Source of the DNA: Xiphophorus maculatus
Lineage: Eukaryota; Chordata; Actinopteri; Cyprinodontiformes; Poeciliidae
DNA: 64,000 bases
Reading direction: 5' to 3'
Assembly (NCBI RefSeq): GCF_002775205.1
Contig: NC_036461.1
Location: 8,655,015-8,719,014, forward strand
The notes under the pieces are model-generated. The model was not told where the DNA came from and made no database searches. It was given only the letters and a program-made list of their open reading frames with translations. The translations under genes were made by a program, and so were the position numbers. Numbering within the stretch: the stretch's first letter is position 1; every line of letters starts with the position of its first letter. Shown here one piece after another: positions 1 to 12,486 of this stretch.

Positions 1-260
1 GATAATCATAAATAAAATCCAGTCCCATCCAGAGGTCATCTAATTAGTAAATAAAATCTACAACATTTCAAGCTCTTTAGCCCATCTTCTGAAAATTGCA
101 AGAGTTTTTTTTTTCACAGTTTAGATAGGAGATCCAAACCCCTGGAAGGACGCCCAGTCAAAATCCAGAACTAAATTCAATTTAAAATTTGTGGCAAAAC
201 TTGAAGTGCTTACAACAAACCTCAACTTTTAACATTGTTTGTGGTTACAACATCCTGAAA
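1..260 (+). mobile_element. Decayed Tc1-like transposon fragment in a COQ6 intron
   Basis: Positions 150-225 resemble the end of the transposase region shared by abundant teleost Tc1 elements (CAGTCAAAATCCAGAACTAA, then GTGGCAAAACTTGAA). The terminal region lies at 1-60. Strongly shortened inside; possibly extends left of the window. Confidence 0.5.
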
Positions 261-3200
261 TGTGTCAAAGTTCAGGCGTTATGAGTATTTTTGAAATGTA
301 TCTTTAACATACATTGCAACAAAACTAATACTTTGGTTTATATGTTTCAGCCCACAGAGAACAATGTTGCATGGCAAAGGTTTCTCCCAACTGGACCCAT
401 TGCTATGTTACCGGTAATCTTTCTAATTTTTCACAGTCGTAGTTATTTCTTGTAAACTATCCACCTGTTGCAGAAGTATTTGATGATGATGCTGTCTGTG
501 TGTAGCTTTCTGACACAGAGAGCTCACTGGTGTGGTCAACCAGCCATCACCTTGCAGAGGAGCTGCTGGTGCTGGACGAGGAGAGCTTCGTCGACGCCAT
601 CAACTCAGCCTTTGTGAGTCTGGAATAGATTATACTTTATTGATTACAAGGGGAAATTGCTAATTTGTTGACTCCATCCCAGGTGTTAAATATGTAAAAC
701 TTCTAAAAATATATATTTATAGGTGTGATATTGTAATTTAAATATGACTAAATATAAAAATAAAGAATCAAAATAAAATTATAACAAACATTCACATGGA
801 AATATGTTCATCTATAAATAAATCTATAAATTTGTCCAGAGAAAACTTAGACCTAACAGTCTCACTTCTGTTTTATTTACAGTCAGTATTTAGGTCAGTC
901 AGTAAGATGTTGCAACATTTCTCTCTTTGCGTGCAAGGATTCTCCAAAAAAATTCAAGTTGACCTCTTTTTGAGTGACTCACACAAACATCTTTGTTGGA
1001 GTTTGGGCCAAAACCAAATAGAATAATAATAATAATTTCCCTGCAGGAATGATATACCTTTGTGTGTTTTTTCTGCGTTTGGGAGAACCTCCTTTTTCCC
1101 AAGGTGGCTATTTTTACTCGCCCTGCTGATGGATGGGGTCACCACGACTGAGTCACGCTTGGTTTTAAGCCTGGTTTGCTAATTAAACCTGTGGTCTTCC
1201 AGTGTCGACCATTACTGCATGGAATGTTTTTCAAACAGAGCTAATTCAACTGAATTGCCTGGCCGGCATCTTCTTTCAATTAGCCGAGCTCCTGAGGCCC
1301 TGCCAAACCAGTTAGTTAGGAAGGAGGGGGTGGGAGCTATTTTGCTGGCCTCAAGTTTTTTTTACTCCCTGTGTCAACTAGATTCTCTGTCCACTTATGA
1401 GAATATTGCCTGTTTTCTGTCTCTGTGTGAATATGTCTGTGACAGTGGAGCAATGAGAATCAGTCAGACCTAGTTGAGACAGCCGGCGCTTTGTTCCGGG
1501 GTGCCCTGTCAGCCATCATGCCATCAGCCGGCTCACCACGGCAGCTTCCACCAAGTGTGGCAGGGATCGGCCCGAAAAGCAGAGTCATGTTCCCGCTGGG
1601 AGTCGGTCACGCATCAGAGTACATCAGGCACAGAGTGGCGCTTATCGGGTAAGATGAGAACACTGCACATCACAGCTTCACACCCCCCAAAAATCTGCTT
1701 TTTAAAGGTACTGCCTGTTTTTAGCTTCTGTCTTGTATGAAAGCATGAAATATTGACTGTCTATGGAACAGCATAATGTCCATGATGGTATGTTTGTGTT
1801 TTCAGAGATGCAGCACATCGTGTCCATCCGCTGGCAGGTCAGGGAGTCAACTTGGGTTTCGGGGATGTGGCTTGTCTCACACATCTCTTGAGCCAGGCAG
1901 CTTTTAATGGGAAGGACCTGGGTCAGTGAGAACTTTAAACGGACAACAAGTGGTTTGCTCTGAGCTCTTTTCCATGGCCGCTGTTCCAACACAACGTGTA
2001 GTACTATTTAAAAAGAAGCAGGTTTTCTGGCTTTTTCATTTTTGTCCCGTTACCGCCACTAAAGCCAATATATTGGATTGAGAATTTATTAAATAGACCA
2101 ACACAAAGTGGGGTGTAACTCTGAAGGAGAAGAATTTCTGGTTTCCAAAAGTTGGTACAAATAAAAGCCAAACACCATCCATTGCAGGAAAACAGAAACA
2201 GCTAACGTGGAAGAATGTTCTCTGGGCAGATCAGACCAAAATTGAACGTTTTTGACCAACATGCAAAACTAACACTGCTTATAACACCTTCCCTGCAGTG
2301 AAATGTGGTGGGGGCAGCAGCAACCTGCTGGGAAGCTTCAGTAAAGATGGATGGGGCTAAATACAGGGTTATCCTCAAAGAAAACATGTCTGACACGGCA
2401 AAAGTCTTGAGACAGGGGTGGAGGTTCACCGACCCTAAATGTGCTGCGAAAGCTACAGTAGAGTGGTTTATGTCAAACCATATTCATGTTCCAGAGCAGC
2501 CTAGTCAAAGTCCACTCTTAATTTCAATTGAAATTATTTTTGCAATATTCTGAATATTCTGCAATACTCTGATATACGTCTAGTCTAACTGATCTGAAAA
2601 GTTCAGTCTCTAGATTAGGGGCCTGCAACTTTTACAATCCAAAGACCCATTTTCACCCTCAGTCCAGTGAAATTAAACTCATTTAGAGCCAGAAATAATA
2701 TATCACCTTTTTGAGAAAAGATGCATATCTACTATATGAATGTTGTTGTAATTTATTAAAGAACCACTGTTTTATTCCTTTATTTTAGGAGACAAGACGA
2801 GAAAAAAATAGATCTAAAAATTATCTTTTGTTTTGGAAGCCTCAGGTTTCCAAAATAACCCTGCTCTAGATGTACAAAGCTGACAGAGACATACCTAAAA
2901 AGACTTGCTGATGAAATTGCAACAAAAGTTGGTTCTATAAAGTATTGACTGAAAGTGCGTAATACATTTTAAAACCCATTTGTTATTTACTATCCATTTT
3001 ACAATTATGCTCTACTTTCTGTTAGACTATCACATAAAATCCCAATAAAACAGTCTGAAAACTGTAGTTATAAGGTAAACAGTCGTTAATATATTCAGGG
3101 TGTGTGAATGTTTTTGCAAGGCGCTAATAATAACAAAGGTACAAAATGAGCAGTACCCTCACTTTTAAAACCAGCAGGCATTGGCAAAAATGCCGAAACT

Positions 3201-4029
3201 CAATCAAAGCAAATAAATAATCATTATATACCAAGCCATTAAAATTCTGCAGGCTTCCACCTGACTGAAAACTATAATATGAGCAAGGTTTATTCTCTGA
3301 AGTGTTTTAACTCTAAGATTTTCTGCACACAGGAGCTATACAGCACTTGTTAGAATATGAGACGGAACGTCAGCGGCACAATTTGCCCATGATGACTGCC
3401 ATCGACCTCATGAAGCGTCTTTACTCCACCAACGCAGCTCCTGCGGTTCTCCTACGCACCTTCGGTCTGCAGGCCACCAACATGCTCCCGACTCTTAAAG
3501 TAAGCTTCCACATCTTCTGAGCCAACCTGAGAACATCAACCACCTGTCAAGCCAAAAGCTCCTCCCACTCTGTGCCCCCACCCTCCGCCCTCTGTTCTGA
3601 TTACATGGAGCTTTACTCTAGCCGTGTCTATAATTTTAAGGGCTCTGAACCTACTACTATAGCATCTAAGTTTAGCCCCAAATTTAGTGTTACCAAAAGT
3701 GTGTGGGTGGGGTGCACTGTTGGCCCCGGGGCAGCGGACAGTGGTGTTGGCTTGCGTTTTCACACTCCTTTTTATTAGTGACCACTCATGTGAAACGGCT
3801 TTATTTCCTACTAAGTAATTCAGACCGACACGACTAACTGCTCAGGAAGGCGTTTCACTGTGGAGCCGCTAAGTTAAAAGTTACATTTTTTCCATATTAA
3901 AGGCTGCAAGTTCACAAGTTTACAGTCAGCGCGACTCTATTCTAACACGTATCTCTGCAGTACGCTGTTTGTAAAATTGTGCCTCATCTTCTCTTTCAGG
4001 AGCAGATCATGGCATACGCAAGCAAATGA
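1..4029 (+). CDS. coq6: Ubiquinone biosynthesis monooxygenase COQ6, 3' part (last 228 residues)
   Basis: FAD-dependent monooxygenase of the mitochondrial inner membrane that hydroxylates the coenzyme Q ring (C5 position) within the CoQ synthome. Only the C-terminal half is in the window; the gene starts to the left. Exons read here: 351-413, 506-613, 1446-1648, 1806-1921, 3333-3499 and 4000-4029, all with GT-AG junctions and compatible phases, giving 229 codons including TGA. Diagnostic stretches are [14 protein letters not shown], then the FAD-ribityl binding motif [18 protein letters not shown] followed by NLGFGDV, and the terminal EQIMAYASK, which closely matches vertebrate COQ6. The last exon holds only nine residues and the stop. 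The 1.4 kb intron before 3333 is largely a decayed Tc1-like transposon. A likely poly(A) signal AATAAA lies at 4102. Tail-to-tail with ENTPD5, as in mammals. Identification is firm. Confidence 0.95.
2060..3130 (+). mobile_element. Decayed Tc1/mariner-type transposon in a COQ6 intron, with a nested insertion
   Basis: Related inverted ends are seen: ATAGACCAACACAAAGTGG at about 2093-2111 and AGACTATCACATAAAATCCC at about 3024. The middle (2180-2520) matches the teleost Tc1 transposase consensus with many changes (AGATCAGACCAAAATTGAAC; AGAGCAGCCTAGTCAAAGTC). From about 2610 to 2860 there is unrelated hAT-like debris. The copy is nonfunctional and fills most of the 1.4 kb intron. Confidence 0.75.
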
Positions 4030-4101
4030 TGCACCTGCAGGGACGTCGTCATCAGTCTTCTCTAAACTTTGAGCTTTAAAAGCTGTAAAGATTAATGTAA
4101 A

Positions 4102-4107
4102 AATAAA
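4102..4107 (+). terminator. Poly(A) signal of COQ6
   Basis: AATAAA 73 bp after the COQ6 stop codon, in a run of two overlapping AATAAA-like hexamers. Position fits a short 3' UTR. Cleavage site not determined. Confidence 0.7.
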
Positions 4108-4384
4108 ATAAAAGCCTCATTATTCATGTCTTTGTGTGTGTGATGTTTAAGAAAATGAATCAAACTATGGGGTCTTCACATTAAATTAGATATAATGTAC
4201 ATCAGTAATTTAGTTCAAAATCCAAAGCTCATATTAATCATTGTCCACAGAGTGATACATTTTAAGTGTTTATTTCTGTAAAATTTTGATGACTTCACTT
4301 CACTTTCCCCAAACGTAAGAACATACAAAAGGTTTCTAGTACACAGCCTACTGAAGATTATAGCCATACATATATTCAGTATAT

Positions 4385-5115
4385 GCACTCAACAATTTTT
4401 TGAGGCTCCTTTTCCACAAGTTACTGCATCAGTGTGGCATGGAAGCATTTAGCCTATGAACCTGCTGAGGTATTTAGGAAGCCCAGGTTGCTTTAATAGC
4501 AGCTTTAAGCTGCCATGTTGGGTCCAGTGACTCATCTTCCTCTTGATGGCATGGGCAGATGACATGGCTCCCCAAATCATTACTGACAATGGAAACTTCC
4601 TGCTGGACCTCAAGCAGTTTGGATATGTGTCTCTCCACTCTTCCTCCAGACTCTCAGACCATAATTTCCCAATGAAATGCAAAATTGACTTTCCTCTCAA
4701 AACAGGGCTTTAAATAACTGAACAACTTTCCAGTCCCTGTTCTCCTATGTCCTCAATATGTCTGTATTAGTGGCTCTTGAAACAATATCTCCAGTCTATG
4801 CTTTAAACATCTCTTCAATATGAATAGGTTTTGCTTCCCAAACTTTGTGAAGTCAATAGTCTTGTTACTTTTGCAACTTTTTTCTTCCATCCGACTTTCC
4901 ATTAAAACACTGAACATCCAGCTGCCTTAGCAATGATCTTTAGTGGTGTTTGCTGTGTGGAGGCTATCAGTGATTGGTAAAAAAAATAAAACTACCTTTC
5001 AGTTTTAACAATCCCTTTTGGTTATTGGTCTTATGTTCTTGTTTTTTTAAATGAATCTCTCTGTTATAGAGGTTTTACTTTTTGAACATTTTGATGATTT
5101 TGCAATTTTCTAACA
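4385..5115 (-). mobile_element. Decayed Tc1-like transposon, second family, downstream of COQ6
   Basis: Recognised from long stretches close to a common teleost Tc1-like consensus in reverse: GGCTCCTTTTCCACAAGTTA, GGAAGCCCAGGTTGCTTTAA, GATGACATGGCTCCCCAAAT, CTTCCTCCAGACTCTCAGAC. The transposase is internally deleted and full of changes. It occupies most of the gap between COQ6 and the ENTPD5 3' end; nothing else is evident there. Confidence 0.75.
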
Positions 5116-6361
5116 CATGCCAGCATGACACTAAGCACATTTTCATGTTTTATTAAAACATACCTGTTTGGTTATTGTCACAACATTTATTAAAAACAAT
5201 GTACAAATGATCAGACATCAGACTTTTCATACTGACAATATTTCTCGGAAATTGTGCGGCATGACAATTTATTTTGTAAATATTGAAAAACAGTTTCACT
5301 AAGTTTACATTGTGTATGTACAGCAGTAGTAACTGAATATGATGAATAATGAAAACACAGAATATTGAAGGAAGAGCAGTAACATGTTGAGTACAGATAA
5401 TAAAAAATAATAAACTTTCAACTATTTAAATATTTGTACAATTCACAAAAAGTAAAGAAAGCATAGTTTCCAGACATGTTTTATATAATTTGGGTTTATG
5501 TATCATTAAATGGCTGCAGATGATGCTGCTGGATCCTTGAGTGGCTTCCCAAGTCACAATAAAATAAGATTTAAAAAAACTCATCTTTTTTCTCTCCTGC
5601 TCTTGGTGGAACAGACTATACTGGTTCACTCAATGTTAGAGGCATTTTCCTACAGCATTTGTCTTTTTAAGAAAAAACCCAAATAATGATAAATATATAC
5701 AGTTCTGTAAAGGAAGTCAAAGCAAATATTCATGTCTTGGCTACAATAACTGCAGTTAAAGTGTTTTGTGCGATGTTGAGGAAAAAGAAGCTGTCTGGTA
5801 GTCATCTGTTTCCAATGATGTCTTATTTATCTAATGGCAAGAGCAAATTAACTGGGCCCCTGTATATATATATGTATATATATAAAAAAGATTTACAGCT
5901 AGAATAAAAAGAGAACAGATTTACAAGCATCTAGAAAGACAATTGTGGTTGCGGCTCCGGCAACTATTGTCTAAATTTATTCCACTGTTCTGCACAGCGC
6001 ACACCAGGACCACAGTAAGCACCAAAATACCATGGGTCCTATCACTGCCTCCAAAGTTCCCCTCTTTACCCTTTACAGGTTGGCCAGAAAGACATTTCAG
6101 GTCCGCCACCCATTAGGAAACATGTAAACGTTTTATAAAAATAAAGTCAACCCACCAACGATGAGCTCGATATACAGTAGAAAAAGCTGGCCTTATAAAA
6201 ATATAGTGATTTCTTCTTTTTTTTTTCTTAAAAAAAAGAGTTCATTAAGTGTTTGCAGGATGATGAGGTTTTAGTAAGAATTGAGGAGGTTGGGTGGTCA
6301 GAGGAAAGGAGGCCCCACAGTGACAGACTGTCCCTCTCAGTGCCAGCGGCAGCGACTGCAG

Positions 6362-9300
6362 CTAGTTTTGGTTAATGTTGAAGTTCCTGAAGAAGTCAAA
6401 GGTCGCCCCCAGAGCCCAGCTGGTCTCCACATTGTTCACCTTCTTGGCCAGCTGAGGAAAAAAAACTTAAGATAAGAATCTCCATCTAAATACAGACACT
6501 TTTCTCAATGTTTGAATCAAGGGACATTATGACTCCCACATCTAATGCAGTTAGTAACCTGAGTCACTTACATGCAGCACAGTGCTGTCCTTGAAGCCAA
6601 AGCCCTCCTTTAGCAGGCAAGTAATATACGTCATGTCCATGCAGAGGAAAGGGCTGATGGCACGGTATTTGGTCATTTTGTTGCACACTGCAAATACAGA
6701 AAAAAACAAACATGTTTCACATATATCAAAACAATATTTTAATAACAATCCATAAAGAAGTACAGGGGAGACCTTCTCTGACCCCTGACAGAATGACCTT
6801 TCTGTTATGTGTGTCTGCGTACGCAGGGAGGTGTGAGGAGTACGGCTGGGGGTCAGCACAAGGCTGTGGGTGGGTGGTGGTGTTAAGCAGCCAGGCATGT
6901 GTTTATGTGTGTGTCAGTGTGTTCCAGCATCCAGGTGGTGTGTATCTGCCAGGTGCCCTCCTGCCTGGGACCTGCAGACACCTTCAGCTCGCCCGCCAGA
7001 CGAACTTGAGTGAGACTCATTTCTTGAGACCTTGTGACAGTGTTCTCACAACACAAACAGTGTTATGTAACTCTCCGACTCATTCCTGTTGGCTATAAGC
7101 AAGGTTCTACATTACGGTGGCCAGAAAGTTAAATTGATAACCATAACATGTGGAAGTTTTTCTTTCTTGGCTGGAGAAATTGAGCTATGATATTGTAGTA
7201 CTGTGGTTGCTTTAGATCAGTGATATTTGGCAATAAAAAATCTTAGTGATCAAAAATCACATGTGGGGTTCTCCAAGGCTCTGTTCTGTATTGAGTATTG
7301 AATTTAAAGTAGTTTTATTGATCTATATGGTACTGAATGATCCTTGGTCTAAATATATTTAAGTTATTTGTCATGTTTATGAACAATCTGGACATCTAAG
7401 ATCATCAGTGACTTGTTTATTAATGTTCTCTGGACCAGAACTAAGCAAGGTGATATGGCCATAACCTTTTCTACCCATCTGCTCTCAGTTTAAGCCAACA
7501 GATACACAAACTCAACTCAACCTTCCCAACACCTACGACTACTTTAAGGAGGTTATGATGTAACTCTTACCTTCTTTGGCTTTCTTCTTAAAGTCTCTTA
7601 CTTCAACCGCACCACCTAGACTGCCTGGTGTGCAACAAAAACAAACGTGCAATTTGAATACCAACCTTGTGCAAGAAATTATAATTAGCATAAAAGATAA
7701 TGATGCTGGAAGGTGGTTCAAAGGTCTATTCTCACTTACTGACAAGGCCGGTCTGCACTGCTCTGTCATAGTAGTGGGAAAAAGCATAGAAGATGCTGCT
7801 GCCTTTCACTTCGTACGGTTGGTGAAAATTTCCCTTGACGACCCTCATGACCTCGTAGTAGCACAGTTTATAGCCTGCATAACCTGTAACAAGACAAGAC
7901 AGCAGAGGTTTAAAGAGTGGTCTTCCTTAACATTAAGGGAAGTGAAGAAAAGAGGGAGTTTTGGAAAGCAAAGATGGATGGAATGCAACTAGGAAAGCTG
8001 GAAGCCGCACTCCGAGGTCAGTGGGCGGGTGAAACTCGGGGCTCACCAGACATTATCTAAAGGAAAGCCCCAGAGGGACAACTTTCACACGGCCCTTTGG
8101 GAACAGTTGGTGCAATTGTGCCGGCAAAACCATGTGCTGACAGGAGTGACAGCTAGCACAGCCCAGTTGTGCCTCCTATTTTGAAACACCCAATTGTGAC
8201 CAGGCCAACATCAAAATGATCTCTCTGCAATGAAAAATATAACAACTCAGGGATGACCTGGCAACGTTTGGCTACTTGGCTGTGGTATGGGAGTGACTCG
8301 CTTATTTGTGAAGTTAACTGACAGTCTTCACTCTCATCTAAATACAAGGTTGACGACAGTTTAATTATCCAAGTGGGAACAATAAGAGAGAGAACGATAA
8401 AACATGTGTTTGGTGCCAAGATTAAACGAGCACTGGCTGATATGTGCTCTCCTGTGAGACTGTATTGTACTGTACTCTGTTGAGTTCAAGACTTTAGAGA
8501 GAGGAATGTATGGATTGTTGGAGTCAGGACAATGGGAGAGCATTCAAAACCTCAGGAGGCTTTTATCTTACCGCCTGGAATCCCGCTAACTTTATAGCTG
8601 TCCCCTCCAAATTTCACTTCTTCTCTGTATTTTTTCGGGAGGCAGGAACTAGTGAAGACTTTCCAATCCAGTCCTGGGAAAGCATAAACAATAAAGATTT
8701 TTGCCTGACACTGAGCATTTCCCAGAGCAAATGCACAATGCAGACATAGTAAAATAAATATGACTTACCATCGGCTCCTAGTGCTCCAAGTGTTGCGAGG
8801 CGGGCGGCAACTAGTCCATTTCCAAGGTAGCTATGTAAATATGGCACATATTTAGAATAAATAAAGTATCCATGCTTTACTTTTTAATCCCACATTTGCC
8901 AAGTCATTTACCTGTGTGTGTAGAGTTCATATGTATGGTTGAACAGGTTGAATTTGGCTGTGAAACTTCTTGGAGCAACTTCAATTGTTTTCTGGTGGAT
9001 CAAAGAGAAGTGTTAGTCAGTTCTAAAAACTTGAACTTATTAAATTTGCACATGAAAAACTTCATTCACCTTTGATTTTGGAAGGAAAGTGATTTGAGTA
9101 GATCCTCCACCCAGATCCAGAATCCCCACTGTCCTCCTGGTGTTGGAATATAAATGGCCTATTGAAAAACAAGAACAAGGAGGCAGAAATAAAGTTAGAC
9201 GAAGGTTGATGGGGCATTGTATTGAATGTTGAAAGTGTAGTAATAACTGAGGCAGCCATTTATTTAGACCATTGGATATTGTGTGATTTTGCTTGCTTGG

Positions 9301-12300
9301 AAACAAGAAATTCTACAAGTTATAGGGTGAAACTTTGACTTTCAAAGTAAAGCTCACAAACACTCTTCATAATAAGATTCTCAATCTTTTATAAAGAAAA
9401 TGGCAATTACAGAAGTACTCAAATTCATAAAGAGCTTAAATCAGCAATGCAAAATGGATTTACTGATGTATTTTAACTAAAGCAAGCAGACACTCTTCAA
9501 AAAAGGAGGCATATATGTTGGAATATAACAAGAGTAGGTTTTAAATACATAACTGGTCTAAAGCAGAAATCAATACGGTTAGCTTTGTTGTTCTTTTTTG
9601 TTTTGTTTTGTTGTTTTTTTTTAATAAAACTTGAAAAGCTTTTCAAAATGCATATGTTACATAATTGAAGTTCTGGGAAAAAAGGACATTGAAGTCTTGC
9701 TTTTTATGGATACAATTATTGCAAATATTCTTCAGGAATGTTCTAGTTTTACTCAGGATTTTAATTGTAGTCACTAGTATCTTCATACTGATTAAAATTA
9801 TGTCCAACAAGGCAGAGAACATATATTTATTTTAGATAAATGTGATTAAATCACAGCAGTGTAACAATATAATCCATATTTTGCTGTTCATTTGGGATCT
9901 GGGATAGAGGACTGAGAATCTAAGTGCCTCCTGCAACCTCTTACACCAGTATAGAAAACTTCACAAATGCCTTACCTGTGAGGAAGTTCACTGTGACCCA
10001 GGCGAGGACTCCTAAAACCACATGCAGAAAAATAATTACATTAATCACCCTATTTTTTATTGATAATTAAATACAGAATAATCTAAGGATGCCTTTTGGT
10101 CTCTGGTCTTTAGCAAAAGCTTTAGCAAAAGCATTAAGACCAGCAAAACCATTAAAGCTCAGATAATGAGCTTTATCTGCTAGTTATCTGACAATGAGCA
10201 GATAAAGTTTACTCACCTTCATTCGCTCCATTCATGATTGTAACGCTGTTCTCTGGCACATAGAAAGGTGATTCTTCAAAAACCTCTCGTACCTGCAGGA
10301 TTGATTCATCATAACTTCAGCAAAGCTGTATGCTTTATGAGAGCAACACTTACTTGAGTAATCTAATTTTGTCTAAAATAAAAAAGCAAATATAACCTGA
10401 TTTACAAACAGTGCAGTCTGGTAGACTGTTTTAGAGTGACACACAACTGAACCACAAACATGGCTGGAACAGAAGCCTGGATAATACTTAAAATGCCAAA
10501 TATGGTTGCTCCACACAACCCAACAACAGCTGTTCTTTGCAACATGTTAACCACCAAATGGGCAGACTTGCTGCTGTTTCGTTCAGTGTCACTTGTAAGC
10601 ACTTAGTGGTTTTCTCATCCCTATCCCTGGTGGGACGGCTGGGGTTTGAGCTAAACTGTCTGATGGCAGAGTAAAAATGTTCCTCACCTCTTTCAGCAGG
10701 GCATTGGCCTTCTCCAGGGGCAGCAGGCGCAGACCCGCCGTGGCCTTCAGGACCACTGGCGTCCTCCTCCACTCCTCCTCTGGCACTGTCTTCTTGGCGA
10801 TCTTCAGCAGCTGGCGGATGGTGTTCCCACCCTGCAGAAGATAACAATGTTTTTTGTTCTATTAATTAGTGCACATAAAAAAAACATTAGAGAAGAGAGC
10901 AGCAGGAGCTATTTTGGAAGCTGTAGTGAGTTTACATCACATTAAACAAACCCAATGAAACCCCAAGTGAGTGGTTTGGTGACAATGAGCAAGGCTCAGT
11001 GTTGTAAGACACATGGAGCTTCCCTGCTGTTTATAAATTAAGTAATACATTTACAATGTTAGAAACTTAAGCTAATGACTATAGAGTGCATTTTTCTGTC
11101 TCTCTGGCCGAGTTAATAGCTGATTTTGTTTGTTTATTTTTTTTGCAAAGGCAGTAATTCTCAAACTTTTCAAAGTACTCATGGTAGGAATCTGCGACTC
11201 CTCATATTGAGGCTCATAAGCCAGTAAACTGAGTGGTGTGTTGAATAAGTTCTGATCTTATTTGGCTGAAACGGACCGCTTTGTGTCATATACCAAATAT
11301 AAATATTAACAAACAAAGATCGCCTGTGGAGGTCCTCCAAGTTCCATTCTCGGGTTCCTTTTATTCATTGTTTGTATGCTCCCCCTAGCTGAGACTTGGC
11401 AAATTTCTGTAAACAACATGACTACAGTTCCTTAAAGTGACTGAGTGAGTGTGTTTATGGCATCAGTGTGTGAATGGGCCGGAAATTTCTTTATGCCCCA
11501 AGAATGCAAGGTTGGAGAGCAGCAAAAATGAAAAGAAAAATCATTAGACATGGAGAGCTGAAGCAGCAATTGTGGAAATACAAAGGGTTTACATCACTTA
11601 AATCTAACCCAATGAAAATCCAAGTGGTTTAGTGGCAGTAACAGTGAGGAACTCCCTATAAAAAGATGACGTGATGGTGCCAACATGCATACATACCTCC
11701 TCAGGGTTGTCCTTATATTCAGACAATCCAGGTTTCACTGCATGGAACATTTCATTGTCCAGAACAGGCAGTTCAACTACAAAAAAACGTCACAAAACAG
11801 ATAACACAAGTTAGACGGGTTTTTTTATTCTGCATTTTTTGCAGCTCTGCCTTCTAATTACATGAACTTTCATCTACATTTAGGCTCATTTATAATTATT
11901 TAAAGCTTCCAACAGTTGACTCACACAAACTCATTAAAAGTTCACCTCCTGCCTATTTTAAATTGCCCCTACACTCTGCTGATGCATGTTGGTCCTGACA
12001 CCACACAGCGAATGACCTAACAGCAAACAGAGTGGGAGTCAGCTGTTCTGAGAGGGCAGTGCACTCACCGGGATCCTTCTGAATGAACTTGTAGATGTGG
12101 ATCCTGGTGCCGGTGCTCCCAGCATCAAACATGATCCCGTAAAAAACCCGACTGTCACGATTTCTGTCGGGGACCTGCAGCACGTGATGGGTCTCAGGTG
12201 CCGGATGCACGACTTCGGGCACCGGGTGGAAAGCCTCTGGGATAGTGTGGACAACTTCGGGCGCCGGGTGGAACACCTCTGGCACCTCGGGGTAGGTAGG

Positions 12301-12486
12301 GTTGCCGGACTGCGAGACTTCGGGCGCCGGGTTTGCGACGTCGGGAAGGAGGTTTTCTGTGTTGGTGGAGGGCTCCCTGTAGCGGAAGAAGTGTGGGATG
12401 TAGCGGTGGTGGCGGTAGTAGGTCGCCTCGGTGAAGAGGCTCCCAGCCAGGAGCCACAGACTGAGGATGAGGGTCTGCTTGGCCAT
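6362..12486 (-). CDS. entpd5: Ectonucleoside triphosphate diphosphohydrolase 5 (ER/secreted UDPase), complete
   Basis: CD39-family apyrase that hydrolyses UDP/GDP in the ER and supports N-glycoprotein folding; in zebrafish entpd5 is needed for bone mineralisation (established). Thirteen exons, in coding order: 12486-12069, 11776-11697, 10831-10688, 10292-10217, 10011-9976, 9158-9070, 8991-8912, 8830-8769, 8673-8572, 7883-7740, 7615-7571, 6687-6572, 6451-6362; 1,482 nt, 493 aa (human about 428). Residues 1-21 form a signal peptide ([21 protein letters not shown]). Apyrase conserved regions are visible: ACR1 [10 protein letters not shown] (121-130), ACR2 [18 protein letters not shown]3 [14 protein letters not shown]4 [15 protein letters not shown], and SPFLCMD plus [10 protein letters not shown] near the end. 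The extra length is mostly residues 48-104, a PE-rich heptad repeat absent from human ENTPD5. Its place beside COQ6 favours ENTPD5 over the paralogue ENTPD6. The end of the 3' UTR is unclear; the nearest minus-strand AATAAA is at 5981-5976. Confidence 0.94.
10103..10200. repeat. Compound inverted and direct repeats, ENTPD5 intron
   Basis: CTGGTCTT (10103-10110) faces AAGACCAG (10136-10143); TTTAGCAAAAGC is nearly repeated in between; AAAGCTCA (10154-10161) faces TGAGCTTT (10167-10174); GAGCAGATAAAG echoes the same words at 10195. A patch of local copying. Confidence 0.75.
12174..12344 (-). repeat. Coding 21-bp minisatellite: heptapeptide repeats in ENTPD5 N terminus
   Basis: Residues 48-104 read as about eight seven-residue units: [56 protein letters not shown]. 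The four central units are the most regular (PE-V/A-F/V-H-x-x). The DNA shows the matching 21-bp period. It lies between the signal peptide and the first apyrase motif, so it would be on the luminal or secreted side. Confidence 0.8.
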
